A stretch of 64,000 bases of DNA, from positions 1 through 64,000 of the IMG/VR virus record IMGVR_UViG_3300021961_000065; one strand, given 5' to 3'. Source of the stretch: a virus. Positions 56,801 to 64,000 of this stretch are shown in pieces (the stretch's first letter is position 1; every line of letters starts with the position of its first letter). The notes below the pieces were generated by a model. That model had not been told where the DNA came from. It saw nothing but the letters and a program-made list of their open reading frames with translations, and made no database searches. A program made the translations under genes and the position numbers.

Positions 56801-58982
56801 ATTCAATTTGATCAAATAAAGATCTATGTAATGTCACTAAATCAGAACGAGATATATCTTTTAATCCATTAACAAATAAATGATTTAATGTTTCAAATAC
56901 ATAACTTGAGTGAGGTGATTTAGCTATTTTATTAATTTCTTTTACAATAGCACGAGTATTATAGTTTGTTTTTTCTGCTGCTCTTTGATAACCTTGTGAT
57001 AACCAATTATCAAATTGAGCTCCTAAACTCATAATATTATTACTAAATATATCTGCTGCTTTAGCAATACCTTCACTACCAAAGTAAGTTGTTCTAGGAG
57101 CTAACCCTTCAGTGTCGTATACATATAAATCAAGAGGATCAAAAGGTCTATCAAATTCTAAAGTAATACTTAGAGTACGTTCACTACCTTCTAAGTTATT
57201 TTTAAATTCAGCCATATCATTTGCATCTAATACGTCTTTACCTTTACGTTCTTTAAAGTCTTGTAAGTTAAAGAATTTAGATTCTTTCATAAGAGTATCA
57301 GGTGTATACTTTTTACCTGTATCTAAATCTTCAATATAAAGATCTAGTTTACCTCTATTTTTAACAAAGTTTTTTAAATCACCATAGGCAGCTTTACCTT
57401 GATCTATTAAGTCTTGTTTAATTTTATTATAGATACCAATAGCTTCTTGTCGTGAGTAAATCATGTAGCTATCGTCTTTACCAAAACGAGCTTTACCAAA
57501 GATGTTATTTTGTGCTAATGTAAATTTAGATTTATTTAAATGTAATTTACCTTGGCTTTCTGATACAATAGCTTGTAATAAATCAGCATATTGTAAACGT
57601 GCCTCATAGTTTTGAAGAGGATTAAAATAGTTTTCTGTAAATATATTACTAAAATCTTCAGTTAAAGTTCTTAGTTTATGTTCAAGAGAAGGTGTGTTTT
57701 TAATATCAGACGTAAAGTTGTCTGCTTGATTTAATAAAGTATCATGAATAATGTTAAACTTTTGATTATTTAATTTACTTGCTATATTGTTAGTAGGATC
57801 TATAATAGCTGTAAGTGCTAACTCGCCACCTGCTTTAGGGTTTGCTTGTATTACATTATCAAGAGGACTACCATCTGCGATATTTTCAGCACGTCCATTT
57901 TCATAAACACGAATACGTTCACGTACAGTTTTACCTGTTTGTGGATCAAGATATTCTACTGTTGTATATCGTTCATTATATTTACGAGATATAAAGTTTT
58001 TACCACCCTTAGCAAGAGGATAAGCTATTAAAGCAGTTTCAATAATTAAACTACCTTGATCTTTGTTTTTAAAAACACCATATTTAGCCCCTGCTTCAGC
58101 TAAAGTTTGAATACCATCACTAATAGCTGTTTCACCTTTACGAACCATACTATTTCTAAACTCTTCACCAATTCCTACTTTATCAGCATATTGTTCTAGT
58201 GTTAACATATGTGCTGCTCTATGAATAGGATTATTAGCTTCTTTCATTAATACGTCAGCACGTTCAGCTAGTGTTTCCCAAGTAACTTCACCATTATCAA
58301 TAGCATCTTTAGTAGCAAGTGCCCATCTAGCTCCTAAATTACCCATTACTTCAGGTATTTGAGTAAAGAAATTAACTAAAGCACCTGTCTCTGCTGTTGT
58401 TTGTTTACCCCATTGTTTCCAATTAATACTACCATTTTTGTTTTTAGGTATTTCAGAACCAAAGGTCATTTCAGAATTATTAAAGAAATCAATTACATTA
58501 CCTGTTAACTGTTTATCTTCTTGTAAAGATTGATAATCTTTTTTCTCTTTACGAGAATCTACAATCGTTGATAAATGAGCATCTTGATTTTGTTCTTCAA
58601 CATCAAATTTACCACCTGGAAGTGTTGCTATATTTTCAACAAATATATCTTCTTTATCTTGAGGTGTAAAGACTCCTTTATAGTAGTCAGCAATTAATTG
58701 TCGTTTAGTTAGATCATCATATTGAGGATCATCAATAATATCAGCTACGGCTGACTTATAGTTATTAGCTTCTGTTTGTTGTATTTGTGCATCTTTTAAA
58801 TCTCGATCTTCAGTAATACCATTCTTTAAATCTTCAGACATTTTAAAGATGTCTTCAAAATCAGCACTACCATCTAAACCTATAGTATATATAGCTTCTT
58901 CATTAGCCGTAGGCTCATTCATTAGAAGCTGTTTATTTTCAACCTCAGGTACTATAAAGTCTTTAGGTAAAGTAAGTCCCAT
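53829..58982 (-). CDS. Giant internal virion protein (T7 gp16-like position), copy B
   Basis: 1717 residues, the longest gene in the window. Helical, with Ala/Gly/Phe-rich amphipathic stretches late in the chain (FFAGQVLAFGATGFYFGKFL). Homologue of 10212-15005; the C-terminal end is extended (KENENVTVGPVEIQGEQ). Overlaps the next gene by one base. Presumed core channel protein. Confidence 0.78.
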   Translation of the reverse strand: MGLTLPKDFIVPEVENKQLLMNEPTANEEAIYTIGLDGSADFEDIFKMSEDLKNGITEDRDLKDAQIQQTEANNYKSAVADIIDDPQYDDLTKRQLIADYYKGVFTPQDKEDIFVENIATLPGGKFDVEEQNQDAHLSTIVDSRKEKKDYQSLQEDKQLTGNVIDFFNNSEMTFGSEIPKNKNGSINWKQWGKQTTAETGALVNFFTQIPEVMGNLGARWALATKDAIDNGEVTWETLAERADVLMKEANNPIHRAAHMLTLEQYADKVGIGEEFRNSMVRKGETAISDGIQTLAEAGAKYGVFKNKDQGSLIIETALIAYPLAKGGKNFISRKYNERYTTVEYLDPQTGKTVRERIRVYENGRAENIADGSPLDNVIQANPKAGGELALTAIIDPTNNIASKLNNQKFNIIHDTLLNQADNFTSDIKNTPSLEHKLRTLTEDFSNIFTENYFNPLQNYEARLQYADLLQAIVSESQGKLHLNKSKFTLAQNNIFGKARFGKDDSYMIYSRQEAIGIYNKIKQDLIDQGKAAYGDLKNFVKNRGKLDLYIEDLDTGKKYTPDTLMKESKFFNLQDFKERKGKDVLDANDMAEFKNNLEGSERTLSITLEFDRPFDPLDLYVYDTEGLAPRTTYFGSEGIAKAADIFSNNIMSLGAQFDNWLSQGYQRAAEKTNYNTRAIVKEINKIAKSPHSSYVFETLNHLFVNGLKDISRSDLVTLHRSLFDQIESSKRTKLIDDVYTDIQTIKLITKLDYAYTNKLFKEDLVANGFKEALYNKGNLDTMLQPVKTDFPFIKEDIGLIWDFEAKAGTELVFDKVKDGIPYDKYGRQIVQLRFPQQDPFNLNKRIDVYEYGVIDATKFQIDSLPTQVLDKVPGYLPTVHKAVYFIEIEPASLFVNGKFKQQPEVLAQYRQVVGTADTIKDAKAFAKKMEADLPMDLDGNPAYRVVDPRRAENTYNDIKADQEIYVASASSAKARGEYLNRNFKNNNLEDMMTALAKSHRALDRLNLLDPHLRVFEEYFVRTYPEFLKRDAQGDPIFPRSESDIINANVNRNKYRAALNKYKYYEAQQTYLTKGEGLVNEFVNKVYDGFEWVTPNFINKRTNSILRKLDGQQITSLGNKVASTLYIALNVLRQPFVQTTQMVGWMAGNPHTILRDTSMSVLINLRLLAEADKFKGKPAGEAIKQMVHSLLQVTDVPGFRIMKVPEFEAWVEAVNKSGLAQSASLNMMVNELLGDKYNPINPSKLQQTVNVATSPIRGAVGIARTIGFNFAEFQNRLFFANIAMMNKRKLAGKDFNLKDKRTQDDIFYEGWRISGSQTRQGAFNFQKGLTSSLFQFLAVVQKIGNVFFQNNATNLTKFQRGRFFAGQVLAFGATGFYFGKFLMDWLDKQHPDDQLDENTRALIERGLANYVVNELFYQLAQDGEGKRPNIDYSTSVSPVGNSGTPFAFVEFIYNIQDVFTEKGGTFRIPAIQGSQSLFKAFDTFDFYIRTKDITKEDMSSALPRIFEFVSGMSNITKSYVQAESGEILTSFGNSLQLQKTQAELAAQKFGFRTVNENEMYAILSNENKRNERNKQVAEDVYKQMVKIFNSPEVKNSMDTVETATAKMKVVGETLTVLEQGGKFFTKDDMIAIQKQIVAFDRRAARSDIESSILGRVFRSQERETNEFINNVINKLERIDKPSTKKAVEMLKERFNIKQTEPKENENVTVGPVEIQGEQ

Positions 58983-58985
58983 GTA

Positions 58986-59603
58986 TTATCCTACGTTAAA
59001 TGTATCGAAATAGTCACTACTAAAAGTTCTAGAGGCTGTCTTAGGTACTTCAAAAGGATTACCTACTCCAAAATCACGAGCTACATTCATACCTAAAGTA
59101 GATAAGTTTTGATAACCTTGCATTTCCATACCAGTTGTAGCTACTTGAGAAGCATATGTTCCTATTTGTTGAGTTGTTTCACTCATAGAACGTCCTGCCA
59201 TTTCAGCACCTGTTAAGTTAGCTTGTTGATAGGCTTCTTGAGTTAATAAAGAACCAGTAGCTCCACTAGCCACAGAAGTACCAGGAAATGCTACACCACT
59301 TTGTGCTAAGTTTGCTATAATATTAGATCGTTTAAGATACGATTCTCGAGTTAACTGCCTTCGTTGCTTTTGTATATTAGCTTCAGCTACTTTTTGTTTC
59401 TTTTCTTCAAGAATTCTAGCTTGTTCTGCACGTTGTTCTTCTGCTTTTTCTTGTTTTTTACCAAGTCGTCTTTGTTGTATCATTGAATAAGCTGAAGCAA
59501 CATAACCTATAGGTCCTAAATATTTACCTACAATACCTGCTTTATCTGCAAATTTACCTACAGCACTTACAACACTTGTAACAGCATTAACAGCACCACC
59601 CAT
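58986..59603 (-). CDS. Internal virion protein (T7 gp14-like), copy B
   Basis: 205 residues. Hydrophobic Gly/Ala/Val start (VNAVTSVVSAVGKFADKAGI), then charged coiled coil RRLGKKQEKAEEQRAEQARI and a Gly/Ser/Thr-rich remainder. Shorter than copy A at the N-terminus. Outer part of the ejection channel by analogy with T7 gp14. Confidence 0.72.
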   Translation of the reverse strand: MGGAVNAVTSVVSAVGKFADKAGIVGKYLGPIGYVASAYSMIQQRRLGKKQEKAEEQRAEQARILEEKKQKVAEANIQKQRRQLTRESYLKRSNIIANLAQSGVAFPGTSVASGATGSLLTQEAYQQANLTGAEMAGRSMSETTQQIGTYASQVATTGMEMQGYQNLSTLGMNVARDFGVGNPFEVPKTASRTFSSDYFDTFNVG

Positions 59604-59923
59604 TATAATACTCCTTTAACAATATATTGATACTCAGTTCCATGATTAATTTCAGCTAGTTCACCTGTATATTCACCACCAAATAAAGCATTAAACTTTA
59701 TTTCTTTTGGTGTTTTAGATAAACCATATACTTCATTAATCCCTCTTCTTTTTAATACTTTTCTAATAACTTCACCTATTTTACGATAACGTTTATACGT
59801 AGATAATGACCATTCTTTACACTCAATATGAAGTATCCATTTCTTCATATAAGGTTCCCAACTAATGGCTACATAACCATTACCATCTTCTTCATATAAG
59901 ATTGTTTTTGTTGAATCATGCAC
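59603..59923 (-). CDS. Small virion-associated protein (T7 gp13-like position), copy B
   Basis: 106 residues. ILYEEDGNGYVAISWEPYMK, then TYKRYRKIGEVIRKVLKRRGINEVYGLS and a final beta stretch. Matches copy A 15841-16146. Overlaps the nozzle gene by 8 bases and the next gene by one. Function in virion assembly is inferred from place. Confidence 0.65.
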   Translation of the reverse strand: MHDSTKTILYEEDGNGYVAISWEPYMKKWILHIECKEWSLSTYKRYRKIGEVIRKVLKRRGINEVYGLSKTPKEIKFNALFGGEYTGELAEINHGTEYQYIVKGVL

Positions 59924-62213
59924 GATCTAATGTTACTACAGGTGTTGCCCATCCTAATAAAACCATATCTTTACCTGCTTCTGATTCTATCTTTAAACTT
60001 AAGGTTTTACCTGATCCTCTTATTTTATTCTTTGTTACAATAACTTCTTCACCATAATCAAAAGTATCTGTAGGTCCACTTGGTATATAATTTCTTAATA
60101 AACGATAAGCTTGAAATTGTGTACCCCATTTACCACTGTTAGCACTATTTGCCCAATTCCATTGAGCTTGCACTAAACATGATGATTGTTTATCTAATTC
60201 TAAATTACCACCTACTTCTGTATAACCATCTTCTGTTCGTTTTAAATAAAAGAAAATGTAGTTAGCTTGTTTACGTCTCATAATATCATTATATAATTCA
60301 TAGCCAGTTACAAGATAACTTGAATAATCAGCCCCTACATTATCTACTGTATACCAGTCTTTAAATTGTAAACTACTAAATTTAGAAATTGTAAATTGAG
60401 TTCCTTTTATAGTAAGATAACTAAATTGTGAACTTCTATTTAAAGGAGTATCAATAGTTATAACTACAGGATTACTACTACTATCAATAACTGTATTTGT
60501 ATTTACAACAACATTTGTATCTTGTTCTGCAATTACATAACCTGGTATTTGAATATAATCAGCAATATAAGGAGAACCTGTTGCTAAGTCTGCAAATGTA
60601 TTTGTATACCAAGCTTGTAATGTTAAATCATAAATTAATTCTTTATTGTATTTATTTATGTAATTAGTCGTATTATAAACAACATCATTATTATCATTGT
60701 ATAACCAACGTACTCTATTTTCTTTTTCATCATAATAACCTTTACAAAAGTCTTTACCTAATTCAGGAATATCTAAATATAAAGATTGAATTGTTGTTAA
60801 TGATAAAGAAACAGCTTTAAAACGTCCTCCTGCAGCATCAGGAGTAAGCATATAAATACCTGCATTAGACCAATAAAAGAAAGCTCCATTAACAAAAACA
60901 ATAGAGTCAGCATTAAGTACACCATTATCAGATATTTTACCTAACTGAAAAGAGGTTGCATTAAAACCACCTGTATCACCATAAAGTTCCCATACACCAT
61001 TTTCTGCAAAGATTAATAAAGAAGCTTGAGACGGCACAATTTTAATAATCTTGCTACAATCAGGTATTTGTACAGTACCTCCATCAGAAGCTACTACATC
61101 ATTTAAAGCTGAATCTGTTGGATCAGTTTCTTGATGACATTTACCTAATTGGTCATCTGACGTTACTACTTGAGTAAAGAAAATATAACCTGAATAATTA
61201 GGTGATTTAGCATCAGGATCAGTTACATTAGAAACAATACCTGAATAAAAAAGTCGTTGAGCATAAGCAGCAATAGTAGTTAATGATCCTGTTTCTTGAT
61301 CTGTATTAAGACCTGTTACATCTGTATTAGTTTCTCTACTAGAGCCTCTATTAAAAGCATCTATAATAATACGACCTTTAGCTACTTGAAAACGAGAAGT
61401 AGCATTTTTTTCAAGAATAGTAGGATCATACTTTTCATAGTTAGCATCTGTAGCATCACTATTTTTACCTAATACAAAAGCATCAGCATTACTAGGATAA
61501 CCTCCTAAAGCTCCTCGTGTAGCATTAAGAGCATCAGTTGTAGCTACTGTAGGAGTTGCAGGATCATTATCATCATCCCATTGAGTACTAACTGTAACAA
61601 TGTTTTCTGCCCAACCTTGATTTCTAAGATTATATTTATGTTCAATAGATAATGCTGCAGGTCTTTCATCTACATCTAAACCATCCTCAAGTCCCCATAT
61701 ATCACGTACTTTAATATCAATCGTAGTTTGAGTAACAGTATCTGTAGTAGAATTATAAGATAATAAAACAGGTTTTGATAAATCTTCAGATACTAAAATA
61801 CATTTATTATTAATAACAGCAGTTTGTAATTTAGCATTACTTAAATCTGTTACTGTTAAAGCACTACCACCATTTAATAAATTAGCACTAGGATTAGCTG
61901 TAAGTAAATCTACAAACCATAGTTTACCTTCTATTCTAATAATACCAATAGATACAGAACTAGACCCTCCTGGTGTTGTCCAACGATGAAAAGACTGTTT
62001 ACTTTCTTTAATAGTATCTACTGTTAAACCTGTACTATTTAATTGATACAAGTTTTCATAGTCAATACCTAGTCGTCTTGAACGAGAGCCATCTCGATTC
62101 AGAACAAAGTTATTTTCATCAAGAGAAGCATTTTCAGGAAAAGTAAGAGGACTTGCCTCAGTAATTAAACCTTTTGTAAAAGATCTAAATGCCTTTTCAA
62201 TAGCTTTAGCCAC
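59916..62213 (-). CDS. Tail nozzle protein (tail tubular protein B), copy B
   Basis: 765 residues, 16 more than copy A, mainly from an insert near residue 210-235 with many Asp, Thr and Ala (WDDDNDPATPTVATT). FRSFTKGLITEASPLTFPEN start and FAENGVWELYGDTGG and DEKENRVRWLYND in the centre. Distal tail tube. Confidence 0.88.
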   Translation of the reverse strand: MAKAIEKAFRSFTKGLITEASPLTFPENASLDENNFVLNRDGSRSRRLGIDYENLYQLNSTGLTVDTIKESKQSFHRWTTPGGSSSVSIGIIRIEGKLWFVDLLTANPSANLLNGGSALTVTDLSNAKLQTAVINNKCILVSEDLSKPVLLSYNSTTDTVTQTTIDIKVRDIWGLEDGLDVDERPAALSIEHKYNLRNQGWAENIVTVSTQWDDDNDPATPTVATTDALNATRGALGGYPSNADAFVLGKNSDATDANYEKYDPTILEKNATSRFQVAKGRIIIDAFNRGSSRETNTDVTGLNTDQETGSLTTIAAYAQRLFYSGIVSNVTDPDAKSPNYSGYIFFTQVVTSDDQLGKCHQETDPTDSALNDVVASDGGTVQIPDCSKIIKIVPSQASLLIFAENGVWELYGDTGGFNATSFQLGKISDNGVLNADSIVFVNGAFFYWSNAGIYMLTPDAAGGRFKAVSLSLTTIQSLYLDIPELGKDFCKGYYDEKENRVRWLYNDNNDVVYNTTNYINKYNKELIYDLTLQAWYTNTFADLATGSPYIADYIQIPGYVIAEQDTNVVVNTNTVIDSSSNPVVITIDTPLNRSSQFSYLTIKGTQFTISKFSSLQFKDWYTVDNVGADYSSYLVTGYELYNDIMRRKQANYIFFYLKRTEDGYTEVGGNLELDKQSSCLVQAQWNWANSANSGKWGTQFQAYRLLRNYIPSGPTDTFDYGEEVIVTKNKIRGSGKTLSLKIESEAGKDMVLLGWATPVVTLDRA

Positions 62214-62456
62214 TTAGTCTTCCTTTGTAAGTTCTAGTTTTTCGTTTACTTTTTTAGATTGTTTCTTTTGTTGAGCTGTTAATAAATAGCTACGAGCTGT
62301 TACATCAGCTACTCGTTCTGATGTAAAATGACCCCCTAGTTGTTCAGGTAGTTCACCACCACTACCAAATTGAAACTTAAGATGAGCAGTAGTAGGGCAT
62401 ACAAATAATTGTAATTCTTTACCACCTTCTGTTTCATACGTTCTTATAATTTTCAT
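62214..62456 (-). CDS. Small conserved virion-module protein, copy B
   Basis: 80 residues. HLKFQFGSGGELPEQLGGHFTS corresponds to copy A 18400-18669, followed by a Lys-rich helix. It directly precedes the nozzle gene. Function unknown. Confidence 0.7.
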   Translation of the reverse strand: MKIIRTYETEGGKELQLFVCPTTAHLKFQFGSGGELPEQLGGHFTSERVADVTARSYLLTAQQKKQSKKVNEKLELTKED

Positions 62457-62457
62457 T

Positions 62458-62697
62458 TTATGTCCTTTGAAGTTTCTTTTTACGATCTTCGTTATCTTTA
62501 CGTAATTGTTCTGTACGTTCTTTAGATTCTTCTACTTGATCTTTCATAGAAGGATGAGTATAGTTACCTTCATCATCTACATTATATTTATTTAAAAACT
62601 CATCTATATCTTTATAGTGAGGTAAGTCAGCCCTTTCTTTTTGAGCATCTTCATATATAGTTGATTCTCTTTTTTGTTTTTTAGGCATAGTGCTCAT
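62458..62697 (-). CDS. Small charged protein between adaptor and nozzle, copy B
   Basis: 79 residues, highly charged: many Lys, Glu and Asp. Start MSTMPKKQKRESTIYEDAQ, with DEFLNKYNVDDEGNYTHP in the middle. It takes the place of two different genes in copy A (18684-19336). Probably disordered. Function unknown. Confidence 0.6.
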   Translation of the reverse strand: MSTMPKKQKRESTIYEDAQKERADLPHYKDIDEFLNKYNVDDEGNYTHPSMKDQVEESKERTEQLRKDNEDRKKKLQRT

Positions 62698-62699
62698 TA

Positions 62700-62864
62700 T
62701 TAGTAACCTTGTTTTTTAGGTTTAGCCATTTTCTTCATTGGTTTCTTTTTAGGCATAGGTTTCTTTTTCATAGGATGTTTCATAGTTTTTTTACCTTTCT
62801 TAGTTGATTTACCATATTGTTCTTTATGAACAAAGGCTTGAGTGTTGCTCGTTAATTGTGTCAT
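62700..62864 (-). CDS. Lys-rich peptide with capsid-like N-terminus, copy B
   Basis: 54 residues. MTQLTSNTQAFVHKEQYGKS start is nearly the same as in copy A and matches the copy A capsid N-terminus at most of its first 17 positions; the rest is Lys, Met and Pro (KKKPMPKKKPMKKM) and ends KPKKQGY in both copies. The Lys-rich part is 7 residues longer here. ATG overlaps the adaptor stop. Confidence 0.75.
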   Translation of the reverse strand: MTQLTSNTQAFVHKEQYGKSTKKGKKTMKHPMKKKPMPKKKPMKKMAKPKKQGY

Positions 62865-63640
62865 TAGTAGTTAGGCTTTCCTTTAATACCTGGTTTACGA
62901 CCATAGTTTCCAAATGTAATACCATTTTTTAGTCTCCAAGCTTCTTGGCTCATTCTACGTTTTTGAGATATAGAAGCTTGTTCTGCTTTAGGATTAGGCA
63001 TTTGTTTTAAAGTTAAGAAACAATTTGATTTAGCTTCTGCTAATAAATAAGTAAACATTTGTACAGGTAAATCAGGTGTAAAAGAATCTGTTATACTAAA
63101 AGTTACTGATCTTTTACCTTGTGCTTTTGTTTTAGAAGAAGACAATGTAGAGTCTATAACACTATCATAAGAATCAAAAACTAAAGTTTCATCATCAAAA
63201 GATGTAAAATAATTAGGACTTTGGTCATTATAAATATTTAAAGTAATACCTGTAGCATCTGTAACAACAGTTACATCAGAAGCAGAGCTATCTCGTTGAT
63301 CTACAATATACATAAAATCTTCAGGTGTTTTATAAATAATTTCTTTATATTTATCTTTAGTATCAGTTAACTTACGACAATTATATTTAATAAATTTAAG
63401 ATCTATAATATCTTCAGGTAGTCTCATGTGTGTAGGTTTTGTATTATCACCTGAAGCTTGTAACTGAAATAACTCATATAAAAATGGCATATCACGACCA
63501 TCTATAATATTATAGTATGTTGATTTAATTATTTGGGCTACTTGAGTGGCTTCTTGAGTATCATTAATACTATTAATTTCATCAGAATCCATGTCTGACA
63601 TTATGTCTTGTACCATTTCAAGTAGTGTCATTTTAGCCAT
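62864..63640 (-). CDS. Head-tail adaptor (tail tubular protein A, T7 gp11-like), copy B
   Basis: 258 residues, same length as copy A with few changes. LLEMVQDIMSDMDSDEINS, QVAQIIKSTYYNIIDG, and FGNYGRKPGIKGKPNY at the end. The stop overlaps the Lys-rich peptide gene start. Confidence 0.86.
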   Translation of the reverse strand: MAKMTLLEMVQDIMSDMDSDEINSINDTQEATQVAQIIKSTYYNIIDGRDMPFLYELFQLQASGDNTKPTHMRLPEDIIDLKFIKYNCRKLTDTKDKYKEIIYKTPEDFMYIVDQRDSSASDVTVVTDATGITLNIYNDQSPNYFTSFDDETLVFDSYDSVIDSTLSSSKTKAQGKRSVTFSITDSFTPDLPVQMFTYLLAEAKSNCFLTLKQMPNPKAEQASISQKRRMSQEAWRLKNGITFGNYGRKPGIKGKPNY

Positions 63641-63649
63641 AATTTATTC

Positions 63650-64000
63650 CTAGTCTAAGAAGAGAGCTACTAAACCTGCTTCAGTTGGAGTAATATTCTC
63701 TCCTGAAGAAGTACCATCTCCTCCTACGTGTATTGATAATAATTGACCTGCTGTTGCATTTACAGTGCCTGTAGAAGATAAAGTTAATTTATCAGCACCA
63801 TTAGTAGGTTTAGCTACTGTACTTGTTCGAGTACTTGTTGTACCATCTAAAGCAAATTTAAAGTTATAAACAGATCCTGAAGCTATAGCTGTTGTTGTAA
63901 AGTTAATCCAAAAAGTAATTAAATAGTGACCTGCTTGATTAAGTGTAATAACTCCACTAGCAGGTGTTACAGTAAGAATATCTTCATTACCTGAAGCTGT
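63650..64000 (-). CDS. Beta-rich virion protein, decoration-like, copy B, cut by window end
   Basis: C-terminal about 116 residues of the homologue of 20263-20835; the beginning lies outside the window. Gly/Thr/Ser-rich beta sequence ending VALFLD, against VLFLG in copy A. Stop TAG at 63650-63652. Presumed head fibre or decoration protein. Confidence 0.65.
   Translation of the reverse strand, partial: TASGNEDILTVTPASGVITLNQAGHYLITFWINFTTTAIASGSVYNFKFALDGTTSTRTSTVAKPTNGADKLTLSSTGTVNATAGQLLSIHVGGDGTSSGENITPTEAGLVALFLD

Noticed and set aside
1-64000. Simple circular permutation or terminal redundancy read twice by an assembler
   Set aside because: The two copies differ throughout and in gene content, so they cannot be the same genome read twice. 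A join of two relatives remains possible and is reported.

Overview
The window holds tailed-phage DNA of podovirus type: T7-style replication genes, an adaptor, nozzle and internal-core tail module, a capsid, portal and terminase module, and a lysis cassette. It is AT-rich. I find no RNA polymerase, integrase, CRISPR array or tRNA gene. Promoters that I can read look like host sigma-70 promoters. A monomeric, B12-dependent (class II) ribonucleotide reductase together with no RNA polymerase fits marine alphaproteobacterial podoviruses (the SIO1/VpV262/cobavirus and HMO-2011 type lineages). I cannot choose between these without a search.

The striking large-scale feature is that the window is about one and a half diverged copies of the same 44-kb genome plan, head to tail. 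Copy A gives the end of the early module (1-7643, + strand) and a complete late module (7670-35505, - strand). A non-coding control region follows (35506-36362). Copy B then gives a full early module (36363-51462, + strand) and the first part of its late module (51493-64000, - strand). Homologues sit 43.4-44.0 kb apart and look roughly 65-85 percent identical in protein, so this is not simple terminal redundancy.

The early module starts with many small accessory genes (36.3-41.3 kb). They include an ArdC-like antirestriction protein, an orphan VbhA-like antitoxin carrying a Fic-inhibition motif, and, on the opposite strand, a 23-residue PqqA-like peptide gene. Replication follows: primase, helicase, a zinc ribbon, a winged-helix protein, and a family A DNA polymerase split exactly before motif A by a small inserted gene. 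Then come SSB, 5'-3' exonuclease, endonuclease I, a metallophosphoesterase, a possible nucleotide hydrolase, ribonucleotide reductase, a SLOG-fold protein and a short last gene preceded by a hairpin whose two arms covary between the copies.

The late module reads leftward from a TTGACA-N17-TATACT promoter at 35.55 kb. Its order is putative small terminase, HNH protein, tail fibres, a sugar/protein-modification-like cassette (two 2OG-Fe(II) oxygenases, sulfotransferase, APS-kinase-like protein), lysis genes, small basic proteins, large terminase, portal, scaffold, capsid, a hairpin terminator, decoration-like proteins, adaptor, a Lys-rich peptide that copies the capsid N-terminus, nozzle, and internal virion proteins. 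The last internal virion protein carries a different peptidoglycan hydrolase in each copy, and in copy A that domain is out of frame with the rest.
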